Of a DNA stretch of 64,000 bases, positions 45,960 to 55,937 are shown piece by piece. The notes beneath the pieces were generated by a model. The model was not told the origin of the DNA and searched no databases. It worked only from the letters and a program-made list of their open reading frames with translations. Position 1 is the stretch's first letter, and every line of letters begins with the position of its first letter. The translations under genes and the position numbers were made by a program. The DNA is taken from NCBI GenBank assembly GCA_965218625.1, contig CBDCLG010000012.1:310001-374000 (forward strand), in the 5' to 3' direction. The stretch comes from Bin5 sp965218625. Its GTDB lineage: Bacteria > Chloroflexota > Anaerolineae > Caldilineales > Caldilineaceae.

Positions 45960-46811
45960 GTGATAGCCCGCGTCGGCAGCAAAGTGCGCACCCGCATCAC
46001 GGTTGTGGAGCAGGGACGGCACAAAACACGGGACGACCAGCTGGCCGCGGAAGAGCCGCTGGAGATACGTCTGCAGGCGGGGGACGAAACCGAGACGGTC
46101 GCAGTGACGATGCGGACGCCGGGACACGACTTCGAGCTGGCTGCCGGCTTCCTGCACAACGAGGGAATCATTACCGACGCCGCGTCGCTGAGCGGTATAA
46201 GCTACTGCGTGGATGCCGATGTCGACGCGGAGCAGCGATACAATATCGTGAACGTGGGGCTGCGCATGCAGCGTCTGCCGCCGCTGGCGACGCTTGAGCG
46301 CCATTTCTACACGACGAGCGCGTGCGGGGTGTGCGGCAAGGCGAGTCTTGAGGCGATCGAGATGCGCGAATGCCCGGTTCTGCCGCCGGGGCCGCTGGTT
46401 GCGCCGTCGGTCCTCACCGGCTTGCCGGAGGCGCTGCGCGCGGCGCAGGGCCTGTTCGAGGCCACGGGAGGGCTCCACGCGGCGGGTCTGTTCGACACCG
46501 ACGGGTTGCTGCTGTGCCTGCGTGAGGATGTGGGACGTCACAACGCGGTCGACAAGCTGATCGGCTGGGCATTGATGCAGCGCAAGTTGCCGCTGCACGC
46601 ATCGATCCTGTTGGTGAGCGGTCGCGCTTCGTTCGAGATTTTGCAGAAGACGACCGTCGCAGGCGTACCGGTAGTGGCGGCCGTTTCGGCGCCGAGCCAC
46701 CTGGCGGTGGAGGTTGCGCGGCGATTCGGCGTGACGCTGGTGGGATTTTTGCGCGGGGAGCGGTTTAACGTATACGCGGGCGGCGCACGGATTGCATGGG
46801 ACGAGACGTAG
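45960..46811 (+). CDS. fdhD: FdhD, sulfurtransferase for formate dehydrogenase
   Basis: A 283-residue protein from GTG 45960 that transfers sulfur from a cysteine desulfurase to the molybdenum cofactor of formate dehydrogenase. The catalytic loop is TSACGVCGKAS with Cys122 and Cys125. The conserved GHDFELAAGFLHNEGII and LREDVGRHNAVDKLIG are intact, as is SGRASFEILQKT. Only the fdh genes upstream need it, which supports that the selenoprotein is functional. The ribosome site is weak; the 250-base gap before it shows no gene. Confidence 0.95.
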   Translation: MIARVGSKVRTRITVVEQGRHKTRDDQLAAEEPLEIRLQAGDETETVAVTMRTPGHDFELAAGFLHNEGIITDAASLSGISYCVDADVDAEQRYNIVNVGLRMQRLPPLATLERHFYTTSACGVCGKASLEAIEMRECPVLPPGPLVAPSVLTGLPEALRAAQGLFEATGGLHAAGLFDTDGLLLCLREDVGRHNAVDKLIGWALMQRKLPLHASILLVSGRASFEILQKTTVAGVPVVAAVSAPSHLAVEVARRFGVTLVGFLRGERFNVYAGGARIAWDET

Positions 46812-46927
46812 CTCCAGAAGGCGGATCGACGTTCGCGGCATCCTCTTCTCAACCGCCAGGAACCCCCAAGTTAATCGAACTGATACAGAACCGCTCGCGA
46901 TTCTACATCGGACGGCGCGGGCGGCAT

Positions 46928-46956
46928 TTGATAATTCTGTACAGATGGTGTACTAA
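46928..46956 (+). promoter_or_regulatory. Possible promoter of the giant subtilase gene
   Basis: -35 TTGATA (46928-46933) and a poor -10 TACTAA (46951-46956) with 17 bases between them. It sits in the 238-base gap after fdhD, about 94 bases before the start codon. The -10 match is weak. Confidence 0.35.
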
Positions 46957-47049
46957 TAATCGGACCAGCTGTTTTCGTTTTTGCCCTGCCTCCGCATCGC
47001 TCCCCTGACAGGCTCGACGGATCGCAGAAGTGACGGAGACTATCCCGAT

Positions 47050-50000
47050 ATGAAACGGATTTCTCTTTTTGCGCTGTTTCTGGCCGCGTGCCTCGTGGCC
47101 GGCATCTACTTTTCCGGCGAACGGATCGCGTCCTACGTCGAATCGAACCTTCTTTCTGATGGAGGCGATCGATTTGGCAGCAAAGTGGACCGGATAGAAG
47201 AGGCGTTGCACCAGGACGAGGGGGAGGTCGAATATGTGCCGGGGCAGGTGCTGATCCGCTTCAAGAGGACAGTAACGCGTGCCCAGATATCCGACTTTTA
47301 TGCCGAGTACGGGCTGTCGGAGAAAGACAATCTGGACAGCGACCCGGATGACGCGGACCAGGGGCTGCGGCTGGCCGGCGTGGCCGTCAACGTGGATGAC
47401 CAGTTGATCGAAGTGCTTGAGGGAGACGAGAGAGTCGCATACGCAGAACCGAACTACTTCCTGCAGTTGAGTGAGACGCCGCCTGACGATCCCCTGTTCG
47501 ACCGCCTGTGGAACCTGCACAATACGGGGCAGACCGGCGGCACCGCTGACGCCGATATCGACGCGCTGGAGGCGTGGGAGATTGGGACGGGCTCGAGCGA
47601 CGTCATCATTGCGGTGATCGACACAGGTGTGGATGTAACGCACGAGGACCTGCTCGACAATCTGTGGACGAATCCGCAGGAATGTCCGCAGGGAGTCGGC
47701 AAGTGCCGGGCGGATGGCATTGATGACGACGGCAACGGCTATGTAGATGACTTTCACGGCATAAACGCCATAAGGAACAGCGGTGCGCTGCTGGATGACT
47801 ACGGCCACGGCACGCACGTGGCGGGCACCGCCGCGGCGGCGGGCAACAACGGCGTTGGTGTCGTCGGCATCAATTGGAAGGCGCGCATCGTCGGCTGCAA
47901 ATTCATCTCGGCATTCGGAACCGGCTCGACGTCGAACGCCATCAAGTGCTTCAATTACATTTACGACCTGCGCACCAAGCAGAAGCAGAACATCCTCGTA
48001 ACGAACAACAGTTGGGGCGGCGGCGGCGAGTCCCGTGCGCTGCGCGAGGCGATGGGGCGCGTGGATTCGCCGATGCACGTCTGTGCGGCGGGCAATGCGA
48101 ACACCAACCGCAGGACCTTCCCTGCGGCCTATGATCTCGACAATATCATTTCGGTTGCAGCGACCGACCACGACGACCTGTACGCCGGTTTTTCGAATTG
48201 GGGTGAAGACTGGGTGGACCTCGCGGCCCCGGGTGTGAGCATCGGCTCGACCGTGCCAACGGGCCGCTGCCCCATGTGTACGTCGTCGGGCTATGGCGCC
48301 AGCAGCGGCACGTCAATGGCCGCGCCGCACGTGACGGGCGCAGCAGCGCTGATCTGGTCGGAGTTTGCCGGCCTGAACAACGAGCAGGTGAAGCAACGGA
48401 TCCTGTCGGGCGTGGATGCGCTGCCGAATCAATCGAAGAAGACGTTGACGAACGGTCGATTGAACCTGTTCAATGCGATGGAGAAGGATTCGACGCCGCC
48501 GGCGGCCGTGTCGGACCTGTCGCCGTCGGGCGTGCTGATGACGAAGGTGATGTTGGGTTGGACGGCGACGGGGGATGACGGCTTCACCGGTACGGCGATG
48601 TCCTACGATGTGCGTTATTCGACGACGCCGATATCGACTGCTACATGGGACTCGGCGCAACGCGTGGAGGCAGCGCCGGCGCCCGGCGCGCCCGGCTCAC
48701 GCGAGACGCTTGAAGTAAAGGGGCTGGAGCCGGACACAACCTACTACTTCGCGCTGCGGGTGGGTGACAATGTAGGCAACCTCTCCGACCTGTCGAACAT
48801 CGTTATCGCGCGTACGAGCGCGGGGACGATCGTATTTGAAGACGACATGGAGAGTGGCACGGGCAAGTGGACGATTGAAGACTCGGCGTCAAGCCTGTGG
48901 CATTTGACCAATCTGCGATTCAACAGCCCGGAGACGGCCTGGTATTACGGACAGGAGCCGGATCGAAACTACGACACGGGCGACGCGAATGAGGGAAAGA
49001 TCACGTCGAGCGTGATCGATATTGCCGGCGCGGACGATGCGCTGCTGACCTTCTACGAATGGAGCGAGTTACAGAAGAACACGCGCTTTGACCGCACGCG
49101 CGTGCAGGTGTCGACCGACGGGACGACGTGGAGAACGGTATTCGAGTCGCATGGCACGGAGGGGCGCTGGGCGAAACGTGACGTCGACCTGAGCGAAATT
49201 CTGAGCGAGAGCGGCTCGATTCAGGTGCGTTTCTGGTTCGACACGGTCGACGAGACATTCAACGAGTTCGAGGGCTGGTATATCGACGACGTGCGGGTTC
49301 TGACGGCCAAATTGCAGCTGCCGGGCGAGCTGCAGCTGATGCCCAACTTGGTGGCGCAGTCGATAAACATCGGTTTCAATCCGGCGCAACCCTATGCAGG
49401 CCAGATGACGACTGTCCACGGCACGGTGATCAACAACGGCAACGCGGATGCGCGGGCAGTGACCGTGCAGTTTGTGGACGTGAGCGACAAAGAGGCGGCT
49501 GTCCCGATCGGTGAGCCGCAGACGATAGCTGAGATTCCGGTGGGCGGCAGCGGCGTTGTAGAAGTTGCCTATGACACGGACGAGAAGGCGGGCGAGCGCA
49601 GCATTCGCATGGTGGTTGACGGCACAAACTTCATCGCCGAGCGGAATGAGGCGGACAACGAGGCGGTACGCCTGCTGACGGTCGTGGAAGCGCCGGCGCC
49701 GAACCTGTTCATTGACGCAGACAATATCGGATTTGACCCGGCGTCGCCGCCACCGGGCGCGCAGGTCACAGTATTCGCTACGATTGTCAACAACGGTTCA
49801 GCCGACGCGGCCGACGTAGTCGTTCAGTTCCTGGAGAGCGGGTCGAGACCCATAGCGCTCAGCCAGGTGATAGAGAGCATACCGGCGGGCAGCAGCGCGG
49901 TGGCGCAGGTTACCTATGATTCGGGCGAGAGCACGGGGGATCCCAGCATCCTGGTGGAGGTAGACCCGGACAACTTTATTCAGGAGTTGAGTGAGACCGA

Positions 50001-53000
50001 CAACAGCGCAACCAAGAGTTTGGCGCTGCGTACGGATGCCGAGCCGAACCTGATGTTGACCTCGACCAACATTGGCGTTTCGCCGTCCAATCCGACGGAA
50101 GGCGAAGTCGTAACGATCTACGCGACGATTCTGAACGCTGGCGATACCGAAGTACAGGATGTCCAGGTACAGTTCCTGGACGGGAACAGGAGCCCGGCGA
50201 CGCCGATTGCAGTGCAGCAGATTATTCCCTCGATCGCGCCGGGAAGCAGCGGTGTTGCGTTCATCCGCTTCGACACCACCGGGCGCGCCGGTGACCGGAA
50301 GATTCAGGTGCGGGTTGATCCGCACAATCTGATCCCCGAGTCGGAAGAGCAGGACAACATGGCAACGGCTACGCTCAGCGTCGCGCACAGTCCTGCGCCC
50401 AACCTGGTGGTTGTGTCCGACAATATTGGATTCAGCGCTACGGAGGCTGTGGCCGGGACTGAGATAACAGTCTATGCCACGATCCTGAACGCGGGCAGTG
50501 CCGCGGCGGAAAATGTCGCGGTCCAGTTTGTAGATGCCACCGGCGGCAAGGTCAGACCGGTTGGCGAACCACAGGTGGTGGAGCGAATTGCGCCAGGCTC
50601 TTCGGCGGTTGCGATCGCGCAGTACAAGGCGCCGGGGGGGCGCGGCGAGCGGGCGATTCAGGTTGTGGCTGATCCCGGCAACTTCATCCGCGAGGGCAGG
50701 GAGGATGACAACAGCGCGAGCGCGGCGTTGTCGGTAAGCAGCGCGCCGATTGCGAATCTCTTTATCCAGAGCAAGAACATTGCCTTCAACCCGGAGCAAC
50801 CGGTGAGCGGGGAAGAGGTAACCTTGCGGGCAGTCGTCGGAAACAATGGGACGGCGGCGGCCAAGCAGGTATCGGTGCAGTTTGTAGACGTATCCGGCGG
50901 CGAAACGCGGCTTTTAGGCAGCGAGCAGACTATTGGGGAGATCGGCGTAGGCAGCAGCGGCGCGGCGGCGGTGACGATAACAGAGTCGATCTCTGTCGAC
51001 AGGCCGAACAGCTCGCGCAAGATCCAGGTGCTGGTGGATGCGAGCAACCGGATTCGCGAGTCAAATGAAGGGGACAACACGGCGACTCGCTTGCTGACGC
51101 TGCTGCCGGAGCCCGCGCCGAATCTCGTGGTGCTGTCTTCCAATATCGGTTTCAATCCCGCCAATCCGCGGGTGGGGGAGACGGTAACGATTCAGGCGGT
51201 GGTCCGCAATGACGGTCAAGTTGTGGCGAGAGATGTTTCTGTGCAGTTCGAGGATGTGAGCTCGGGCCGCCCGGTGCCGATCGGCGCGACGCAGACACTG
51301 GACAGGATTCTGGTAGGCGGCAGCGGCGTGGTAACGGTCAAGTTCACGCCGCCGGAAGTTGCCGGTACGTACAAAGTGCGCGTGGTAGCTGATCCGGGCA
51401 ATTTCATCGCCGAGACCGACGAGGTAGACAACAAGGGAACGCGCGATCTGGAGGTAGGCGCTGCGCCGATGCCCAACCTGGTTGCGCTGGCGGAGAATAT
51501 CGGCTTCAATCCGCCGGATGCTACGGCGGGCGACGAAATGATCATCTCGCTGACGGTGCTGAACAACGGTGCGGCGGCGGCTGAAAACGTGCAGGTCCAG
51601 TTCACCGACACCACCGGCGGCCGGCAGAGTCCGATTGGCGAGGCGCAGATTCTGCCTTCGATTGCGGCGGGAGACAGCGCGATTGCCAGTGTGAGTTACA
51701 GCACGGCCGGGCGTGCGGGTGAGCGGCGCATCAGAGCCAGCGTAGACAGTCTGTCGATCATCCCGGAAAACGATGAGACCGATAACAGCGCGAGCAGTGA
51801 GGTTGTAATCAGACCGGGAACGTCTCCGAACCTGGCAGTCCTTGCCGACAATATCAGCTTCAGCCCGCCGAACCCGGATTCCGGCGATGCAATACGCATC
51901 CGGGTGGTTGTGCGGAATCAGGGCAGCGAAGACGTCGGACAGGTTGACGTGCAGTTCCTCGACGTGACGAATGACCAGGCAGTGCCGGTAGGACCCACCC
52001 AGCTGCTCGAGGGCATTGCGGCTGGGAGCAGTGGAATCGCCGAGTCGGTCTTCGAAAGCAAAGGTCGGGCAGGAGAGCGGAAGATCCGGGTTGTGGCCGA
52101 CCGCAGCAACCTCATTTCCGAGTCGAATGAGGAGGACAATGAGGCCGAGGCGACGTTCACGATCAACCCGCCGTCGATTCCGAACCTGGTAATCGAATCG
52201 CGCAATGTTGGCTTCCACCCGAGCAGGCCGTACGACGGCGATCAGGTGACGATAAGCGCGACGGTGCTGAATGTGGGCGGGGGCGACGCCAGCGAGGTGA
52301 TCGTACAGTTCATCGAGGGCGGCGGACAGGGGTTGCCTATTGGCGAACCGCAGGTCATCGACAGAATTGCCGCTGGAAGCAGCGGCGTGGCGCAGGTTGT
52401 GTTCGACACGGCAGGTAAGAAGGACCCGCGGGTACAGGTCATCGTTGATCCGAACAACTACATTTCCGAGACGAAAGAGACGGATAACAGGGCGACGGCG
52501 GCCTTGAAGATGGCGGATCAGCCGTTGCCGAATCTGTCGATCAAGAGCACCAATGTAGCCCATACTCCGAAAGCGCCGCGCGAGGGCCAGCGGATTATCA
52601 TCACGGCTGTGGTGGTGAATCACGGAAGCGCCGCGGCGCGTGATGTGGCGGTCCAGTTCAGGGACGCGTCGGAGAGTCCTGCGGTGCCGATCGGCGCCGC
52701 GCAGTCGGTAACGTTGATTCCGGCCGGCGGCAGCGGTGCGGTGGGCATCGTATACGACACGGCGGACAAGGAAGGCGAGCGGCAGATACAGGTGGTCGCC
52801 GACCCCGGCAACTTCATTGTCGAGAGCAGTGAGAGCGACAACACGGCCGCGAAGAGTATAACGGTACTGAAGAGGTCTGCGCCGAATCTGATCGTGCAGC
52901 CGCGCAACGTGGCCTTCAATCCAGCGTCTCCGACCGAAGGCGACAAGGTGCTGGTCCGAGCGGTTGTGCTCAATGACGGAGCCGAGGATGCGGCAGACGT

Positions 53001-54705
53001 CGTCGTGCAGTTCCTCGATGTGACGGAAGCGGGTGTTTCACCGATCGGGCGGCCGCACGTTATCAACTTGCTGGAGGCGGGTTCGAGCGCGACGGTTCCG
53101 ATCGTCTACGATACGCTGGACAGGCCGGGCGACCGCCGCATTCGCGTTGTGGTGGATCCCAGCAACTTCATTCGCGAGAGCAGCAAAGAGGACAATGTGA
53201 CGGTAGTGACGCTGCCGGTGCAGCCGGCGGCCGCGCCGAACCTGGCGATGCTGTCGGGCAATATCAAGTTCGACCCGCCGTCTCCCGAGATCCACGACCT
53301 GGTCACAGTGTCGGCGACGGTGCTGAACAACGGTACGGAGACCGCCCACGACGTGCTTGTGCAGTTCGTGGACGTGACCGGCGGCGGCTCGGTCCCGGTG
53401 GGCACGGAGCAGTTGCTGGATGCGGTGCCTGCAGGCGGCGGCGCCTCGGTTGAGGTGACCTACACCGACACGGGGGAGACGGGGAGCAGGCAGATTCGGG
53501 TCATTGTCGATCCAAACAATGTCATCGCCGAGTCCAACGAACGGGACAACCAGGCGACGCGCGGCATGGTCATTACGCCGCCGCAGCTGCCCGACCTGAT
53601 CGTGAATGTGGCGGACGTGGAGTTCGACCCCGAGAGCCCGGTTGAAGGCAGAGATGCGACGATTTCGGCGAAGGTCCTGAACCGCGGCAATGCGAATGCC
53701 GTAGGATTTGTCGTGCGGTTCCTGGACGTAACGGAGCGCGTGCCGCAGCCGGTCGGCGGGCCGCAGCGCATCGCGCTGCTGGGCGCGAATGACAGCGCTA
53801 CGGTCTCGGTGACCTACGAAACGCAGGGCAAGGCCGGAGAACGGAAGATCCGTATCGTGGCCGATCCTGAAGACGCGGTTAAGGAGTCGGATGAAGAGAA
53901 CAACCGGGCAGAGAAGACGGTGAGAGTGCGCACCGAGTCGGAGGCGCCGGAGGACGGGGCCAATCTGGTCGTGCTGGCCTCGAATATCCGCTTCTTCCCG
54001 GCGACGCCGAGGCCGGGCGAACCGATTACGATTACGGCAGTTGTCCGGAACCAGGGCGAGAAAGCGGCCAAGAACGTGCTGGTCCGCTTCGAGGACGTCA
54101 CGAATGAAAACGCGCCTACCCTGATTGGGAACTACACGATCGTCACCCCGATCCAGCCGGGGGCACGCGAGCTGGCTGTGATGCCGTTCAGCACCTCCGG
54201 CCTGAGAGGGAACCGGACAGTTCGGGTGACAGCCGACCCGGAAAATGCGATCGCGGAGACAAGCAAGGATGACAATTCGGCCGAACGCACGCTGCGCTTC
54301 GCCAGTTCGGCGACGGGGCGTTCGAATGAAGCGGGAGCCGACGCCTCGGTAAATCTCACGCTGAGCGCGCAGGGGGTGGAAGTTAACGTGGTGCCCTCAC
54401 AGGAATCGGACCTGGTGATCGTGGCGACGACCGTTCGAAACCAGGGAAGCAGTGACGTCGGCGGCTTTGCGGTCCACGTCCTGGATGTTAGTGACAACTT
54501 CAGTCCGCTGGGGTCACCGCAGACCGTCGAGGGGTTGGCCGCAGGCAGTGAAACGACAGTACGGACGGTCTTCCGGGCGACGGGCGGAATCGGCGTGCGG
54601 ACTCTGCAGGTGGTGGTAGATCCGCTGGATGAGATTGCTGAAAGCTCGGAGCAGGACAACCGGGTCAGCGTCCTCGTAAACCCGACCAGCCAAGCAAATC
54701 AGTAG
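47050..54705 (+). CDS. Giant secreted subtilase with fibronectin III, MAM-like and CARDB repeats
   Basis: A 2551-residue protein from ATG 47050 with an N-terminal signal or membrane anchor (about 5-25). Order: I9-like propeptide (EYVPGQVLIRFKRTV), S8 peptidase with Asp191 (VIDTGVDV), His253 (GHGTHVAGT) and Ser422 (SGTSMAAPHVTG), a fibronectin III module (about 495-595), a MAM/immune-inhibitor-A-like module (about 600-755), then 15 CARDB repeats of about 119 residues (from 764 to the end). Each begins like PNLVVLSSNIGFNP and has an E-x-D-N near its end. The active site looks complete. A Chloroflexota-type surface or secreted protease; no sortase or dockerin signal is seen. Confidence 0.9.
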   Translation: MKRISLFALFLAACLVAGIYFSGERIASYVESNLLSDGGDRFGSKVDRIEEALHQDEGEVEYVPGQVLIRFKRTVTRAQISDFYAEYGLSEKDNLDSDPDDADQGLRLAGVAVNVDDQLIEVLEGDERVAYAEPNYFLQLSETPPDDPLFDRLWNLHNTGQTGGTADADIDALEAWEIGTGSSDVIIAVIDTGVDVTHEDLLDNLWTNPQECPQGVGKCRADGIDDDGNGYVDDFHGINAIRNSGALLDDYGHGTHVAGTAAAAGNNGVGVVGINWKARIVGCKFISAFGTGSTSNAIKCFNYIYDLRTKQKQNILVTNNSWGGGGESRALREAMGRVDSPMHVCAAGNANTNRRTFPAAYDLDNIISVAATDHDDLYAGFSNWGEDWVDLAAPGVSIGSTVPTGRCPMCTSSGYGASSGTSMAAPHVTGAAALIWSEFAGLNNEQVKQRILSGVDALPNQSKKTLTNGRLNLFNAMEKDSTPPAAVSDLSPSGVLMTKVMLGWTATGDDGFTGTAMSYDVRYSTTPISTATWDSAQRVEAAPAPGAPGSRETLEVKGLEPDTTYYFALRVGDNVGNLSDLSNIVIARTSAGTIVFEDDMESGTGKWTIEDSASSLWHLTNLRFNSPETAWYYGQEPDRNYDTGDANEGKITSSVIDIAGADDALLTFYEWSELQKNTRFDRTRVQVSTDGTTWRTVFESHGTEGRWAKRDVDLSEILSESGSIQVRFWFDTVDETFNEFEGWYIDDVRVLTAKLQLPGELQLMPNLVAQSINIGFNPAQPYAGQMTTVHGTVINNGNADARAVTVQFVDVSDKEAAVPIGEPQTIAEIPVGGSGVVEVAYDTDEKAGERSIRMVVDGTNFIAERNEADNEAVRLLTVVEAPAPNLFIDADNIGFDPASPPPGAQVTVFATIVNNGSADAADVVVQFLESGSRPIALSQVIESIPAGSSAVAQVTYDSGESTGDPSILVEVDPDNFIQELSETDNSATKSLALRTDAEPNLMLTSTNIGVSPSNPTEGEVVTIYATILNAGDTEVQDVQVQFLDGNRSPATPIAVQQIIPSIAPGSSGVAFIRFDTTGRAGDRKIQVRVDPHNLIPESEEQDNMATATLSVAHSPAPNLVVVSDNIGFSATEAVAGTEITVYATILNAGSAAAENVAVQFVDATGGKVRPVGEPQVVERIAPGSSAVAIAQYKAPGGRGERAIQVVADPGNFIREGREDDNSASAALSVSSAPIANLFIQSKNIAFNPEQPVSGEEVTLRAVVGNNGTAAAKQVSVQFVDVSGGETRLLGSEQTIGEIGVGSSGAAAVTITESISVDRPNSSRKIQVLVDASNRIRESNEGDNTATRLLTLLPEPAPNLVVLSSNIGFNPANPRVGETVTIQAVVRNDGQVVARDVSVQFEDVSSGRPVPIGATQTLDRILVGGSGVVTVKFTPPEVAGTYKVRVVADPGNFIAETDEVDNKGTRDLEVGAAPMPNLVALAENIGFNPPDATAGDEMIISLTVLNNGAAAAENVQVQFTDTTGGRQSPIGEAQILPSIAAGDSAIASVSYSTAGRAGERRIRASVDSLSIIPENDETDNSASSEVVIRPGTSPNLAVLADNISFSPPNPDSGDAIRIRVVVRNQGSEDVGQVDVQFLDVTNDQAVPVGPTQLLEGIAAGSSGIAESVFESKGRAGERKIRVVADRSNLISESNEEDNEAEATFTINPPSIPNLVIESRNVGFHPSRPYDGDQVTISATVLNVGGGDASEVIVQFIEGGGQGLPIGEPQVIDRIAAGSSGVAQVVFDTAGKKDPRVQVIVDPNNYISETKETDNRATAALKMADQPLPNLSIKSTNVAHTPKAPREGQRIIITAVVVNHGSAAARDVAVQFRDASESPAVPIGAAQSVTLIPAGGSGAVGIVYDTADKEGERQIQVVADPGNFIVESSESDNTAAKSITVLKRSAPNLIVQPRNVAFNPASPTEGDKVLVRAVVLNDGAEDAADVVVQFLDVTEAGVSPIGRPHVINLLEAGSSATVPIVYDTLDRPGDRRIRVVVDPSNFIRESSKEDNVTVVTLPVQPAAAPNLAMLSGNIKFDPPSPEIHDLVTVSATVLNNGTETAHDVLVQFVDVTGGGSVPVGTEQLLDAVPAGGGASVEVTYTDTGETGSRQIRVIVDPNNVIAESNERDNQATRGMVITPPQLPDLIVNVADVEFDPESPVEGRDATISAKVLNRGNANAVGFVVRFLDVTERVPQPVGGPQRIALLGANDSATVSVTYETQGKAGERKIRIVADPEDAVKESDEENNRAEKTVRVRTESEAPEDGANLVVLASNIRFFPATPRPGEPITITAVVRNQGEKAAKNVLVRFEDVTNENAPTLIGNYTIVTPIQPGARELAVMPFSTSGLRGNRTVRVTADPENAIAETSKDDNSAERTLRFASSATGRSNEAGADASVNLTLSAQGVEVNVVPSQESDLVIVATTVRNQGSSDVGGFAVHVLDVSDNFSPLGSPQTVEGLAAGSETTVRTVFRATGGIGVRTLQVVVDPLDEIAESSEQDNRVSVLVNPTSQANQ
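49339..54702 (+). repeat. Fifteen degenerate CARDB-coding repeats
   Basis: The last 70 percent of the subtilase gene is a tandem array of about 15 units of roughly 345-375 bases, each coding PNL..-NIGF-P to D-N. Units are similar at the protein level but diverged in DNA, so the array is old rather than recently expanded. The last unit (from about 54330) is the most divergent. Confidence 0.85.
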
Positions 54706-54784
54706 GCCGGCGGGCGTAAAGTTGAAGTAAGGGAACGAGAAGAAAGAGTACCGGCTTTCTAGCGGATAGGGCGCGTGCGGGCGT

Positions 54785-55765
54785 TCAGAAGAGGCTCACT
54801 TTACCCTGGGCCAGCACGCGCAAGCGCGAATAGGCTCTCCCGGCGTCGGGCAGAAGGATTTCGAAGGGAAGAACGGCGCCGGGGGAGATACTCTCCTCTG
54901 ACAGAATCGATTCGGCCACGTCTACAACTTCTCCGTCCTCATTGTAGAAGGCAACCGCAACCACAACGGACGTCAGCGCCATCTCATGGCCGTTGTAAAG
55001 CTCGCCTACAACGGCTACACGCCCGTCGCGCTCGACCATGGCAACGTCCGACACGTCAGGCTCGCGGTACTCTACGATGCTGATCTCTTCGGAAGAGACG
55101 CTTAGCTCGTAGCGGTTGACCGCGTCGGGGTCGACGCCGGCGATCATGCGGAAGGGGGCGGGGCGCTCGATTTCGATTTTGGCGAAGGCGGCCGGCGCGT
55201 GGGCGGTAGCGATGAGAAGGCCGGCGCTGTCGAAGAAGCGGCCGTGGACGACGACGGCGTAGACGTCGAAGGCTCCGCCATTGACCAGTTCACCCACGAC
55301 GACAAACTGCGCGGCTTTGGCGTAGCTGGTGTGGCTGCGCACGAAGACAGCTGAGGGGATGGGCGTACGCGTTGGCGTTGGCGACAACGTGGCCGTGGCC
55401 GTGGCTGTCAGGAGGGGTGTTGGCGTTGCAGTCGCGGTTGGCTGCGGGGTCGCCTGTGTGGGGGTCGCGGTTGGCGTGGGTGAAGGGGTTGACGTGGGGG
55501 CGGGGGTGGGCGTTGGCTCGGGGGGCTCAAGGGTAACTGTGGCGTCAGAGGTGGGTGAAGGCGTGGGCGTGACCGATTCGGTTGGCGTGGGCGTGGGCAG
55601 CTCGGCGTCGGTTGGCGTCGGGAACGGCGTAAAGGAGTCCTCGACTTCGATCTTGTCCGCCGCGGCCGCGGCTGACTCCGGTTGGGAGACGACATCAGCC
55701 GGCGCGCCGCAGGACGCGATCAGGAAAAGCAAGGCCGGAGCGAAAATCAGCCAAAGTCGTTGCAT
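54785..55765 (-). CDS. Pro/Thr-rich lipoprotein with FxLYD-like domains
   Basis: A 326-residue lipoprotein from ATG 55765. A signal peptide ends with LLFLIASC (lipobox). Residues about 45-145 are a long Pro-Thr repeat linker (TPTPTESVTPTPSPTS style), common for Chloroflexota surface proteins. Two beta-sandwich repeats follow, resembling FxLYD: AQFVVVGELVNGGAFDVYAV and RVAVVGELYNGHEMALTSVV. The function is unknown; it is probably extracellular and anchored. It converges with the giant subtilase gene and follows the ABC permease genes on the minus strand after 172 bases, with its own promoter. Confidence 0.75.
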   Translation of the reverse strand: MQRLWLIFAPALLFLIASCGAPADVVSQPESAAAAADKIEVEDSFTPFPTPTDAELPTPTPTESVTPTPSPTSDATVTLEPPEPTPTPAPTSTPSPTPTATPTQATPQPTATATPTPLLTATATATLSPTPTRTPIPSAVFVRSHTSYAKAAQFVVVGELVNGGAFDVYAVVVHGRFFDSAGLLIATAHAPAAFAKIEIERPAPFRMIAGVDPDAVNRYELSVSSEEISIVEYREPDVSDVAMVERDGRVAVVGELYNGHEMALTSVVVAVAFYNEDGEVVDVAESILSEESISPGAVLPFEILLPDAGRAYSRLRVLAQGKVSLF

Positions 55766-55836
55766 GGGCGTTGAAGGCGCTACCGATTCGCCAAGTGGGC
55801 GAATTCCGCAAACCCTCACCTCACGGTCCGGTTGAC

Positions 55837-55865
55837 AGTTTACCGCTTTTCCCCGAGTGGATCAA
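55837..55865 (-). promoter_or_regulatory. Promoter of the Pro/Thr-rich lipoprotein gene
   Basis: -35 TTGATC (55860-55865), 17-base spacer, -10 TAAACT (55837-55842), minus strand. In the leader an inverted repeat ATTCGCC/GGCGAAT (55786-55804) with a 5-base loop sits about 20 bases before the ATG and could regulate it. Confidence 0.5.
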
Positions 55866-55937
55866 CCCGGCTGCGAGGGGGCCGCTGCAAAATTGGAGAG
55901 AGCACGGTCGCGCGGATGTACGGGGGCGTTGCCCGGG

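Noticed and set aside
51061..52623. 520-residue minus-strand ORF opposite the CARDB repeats
   Set aside because: It is a periodic shadow of the repeat codons; its own repeats mirror CARDB units.
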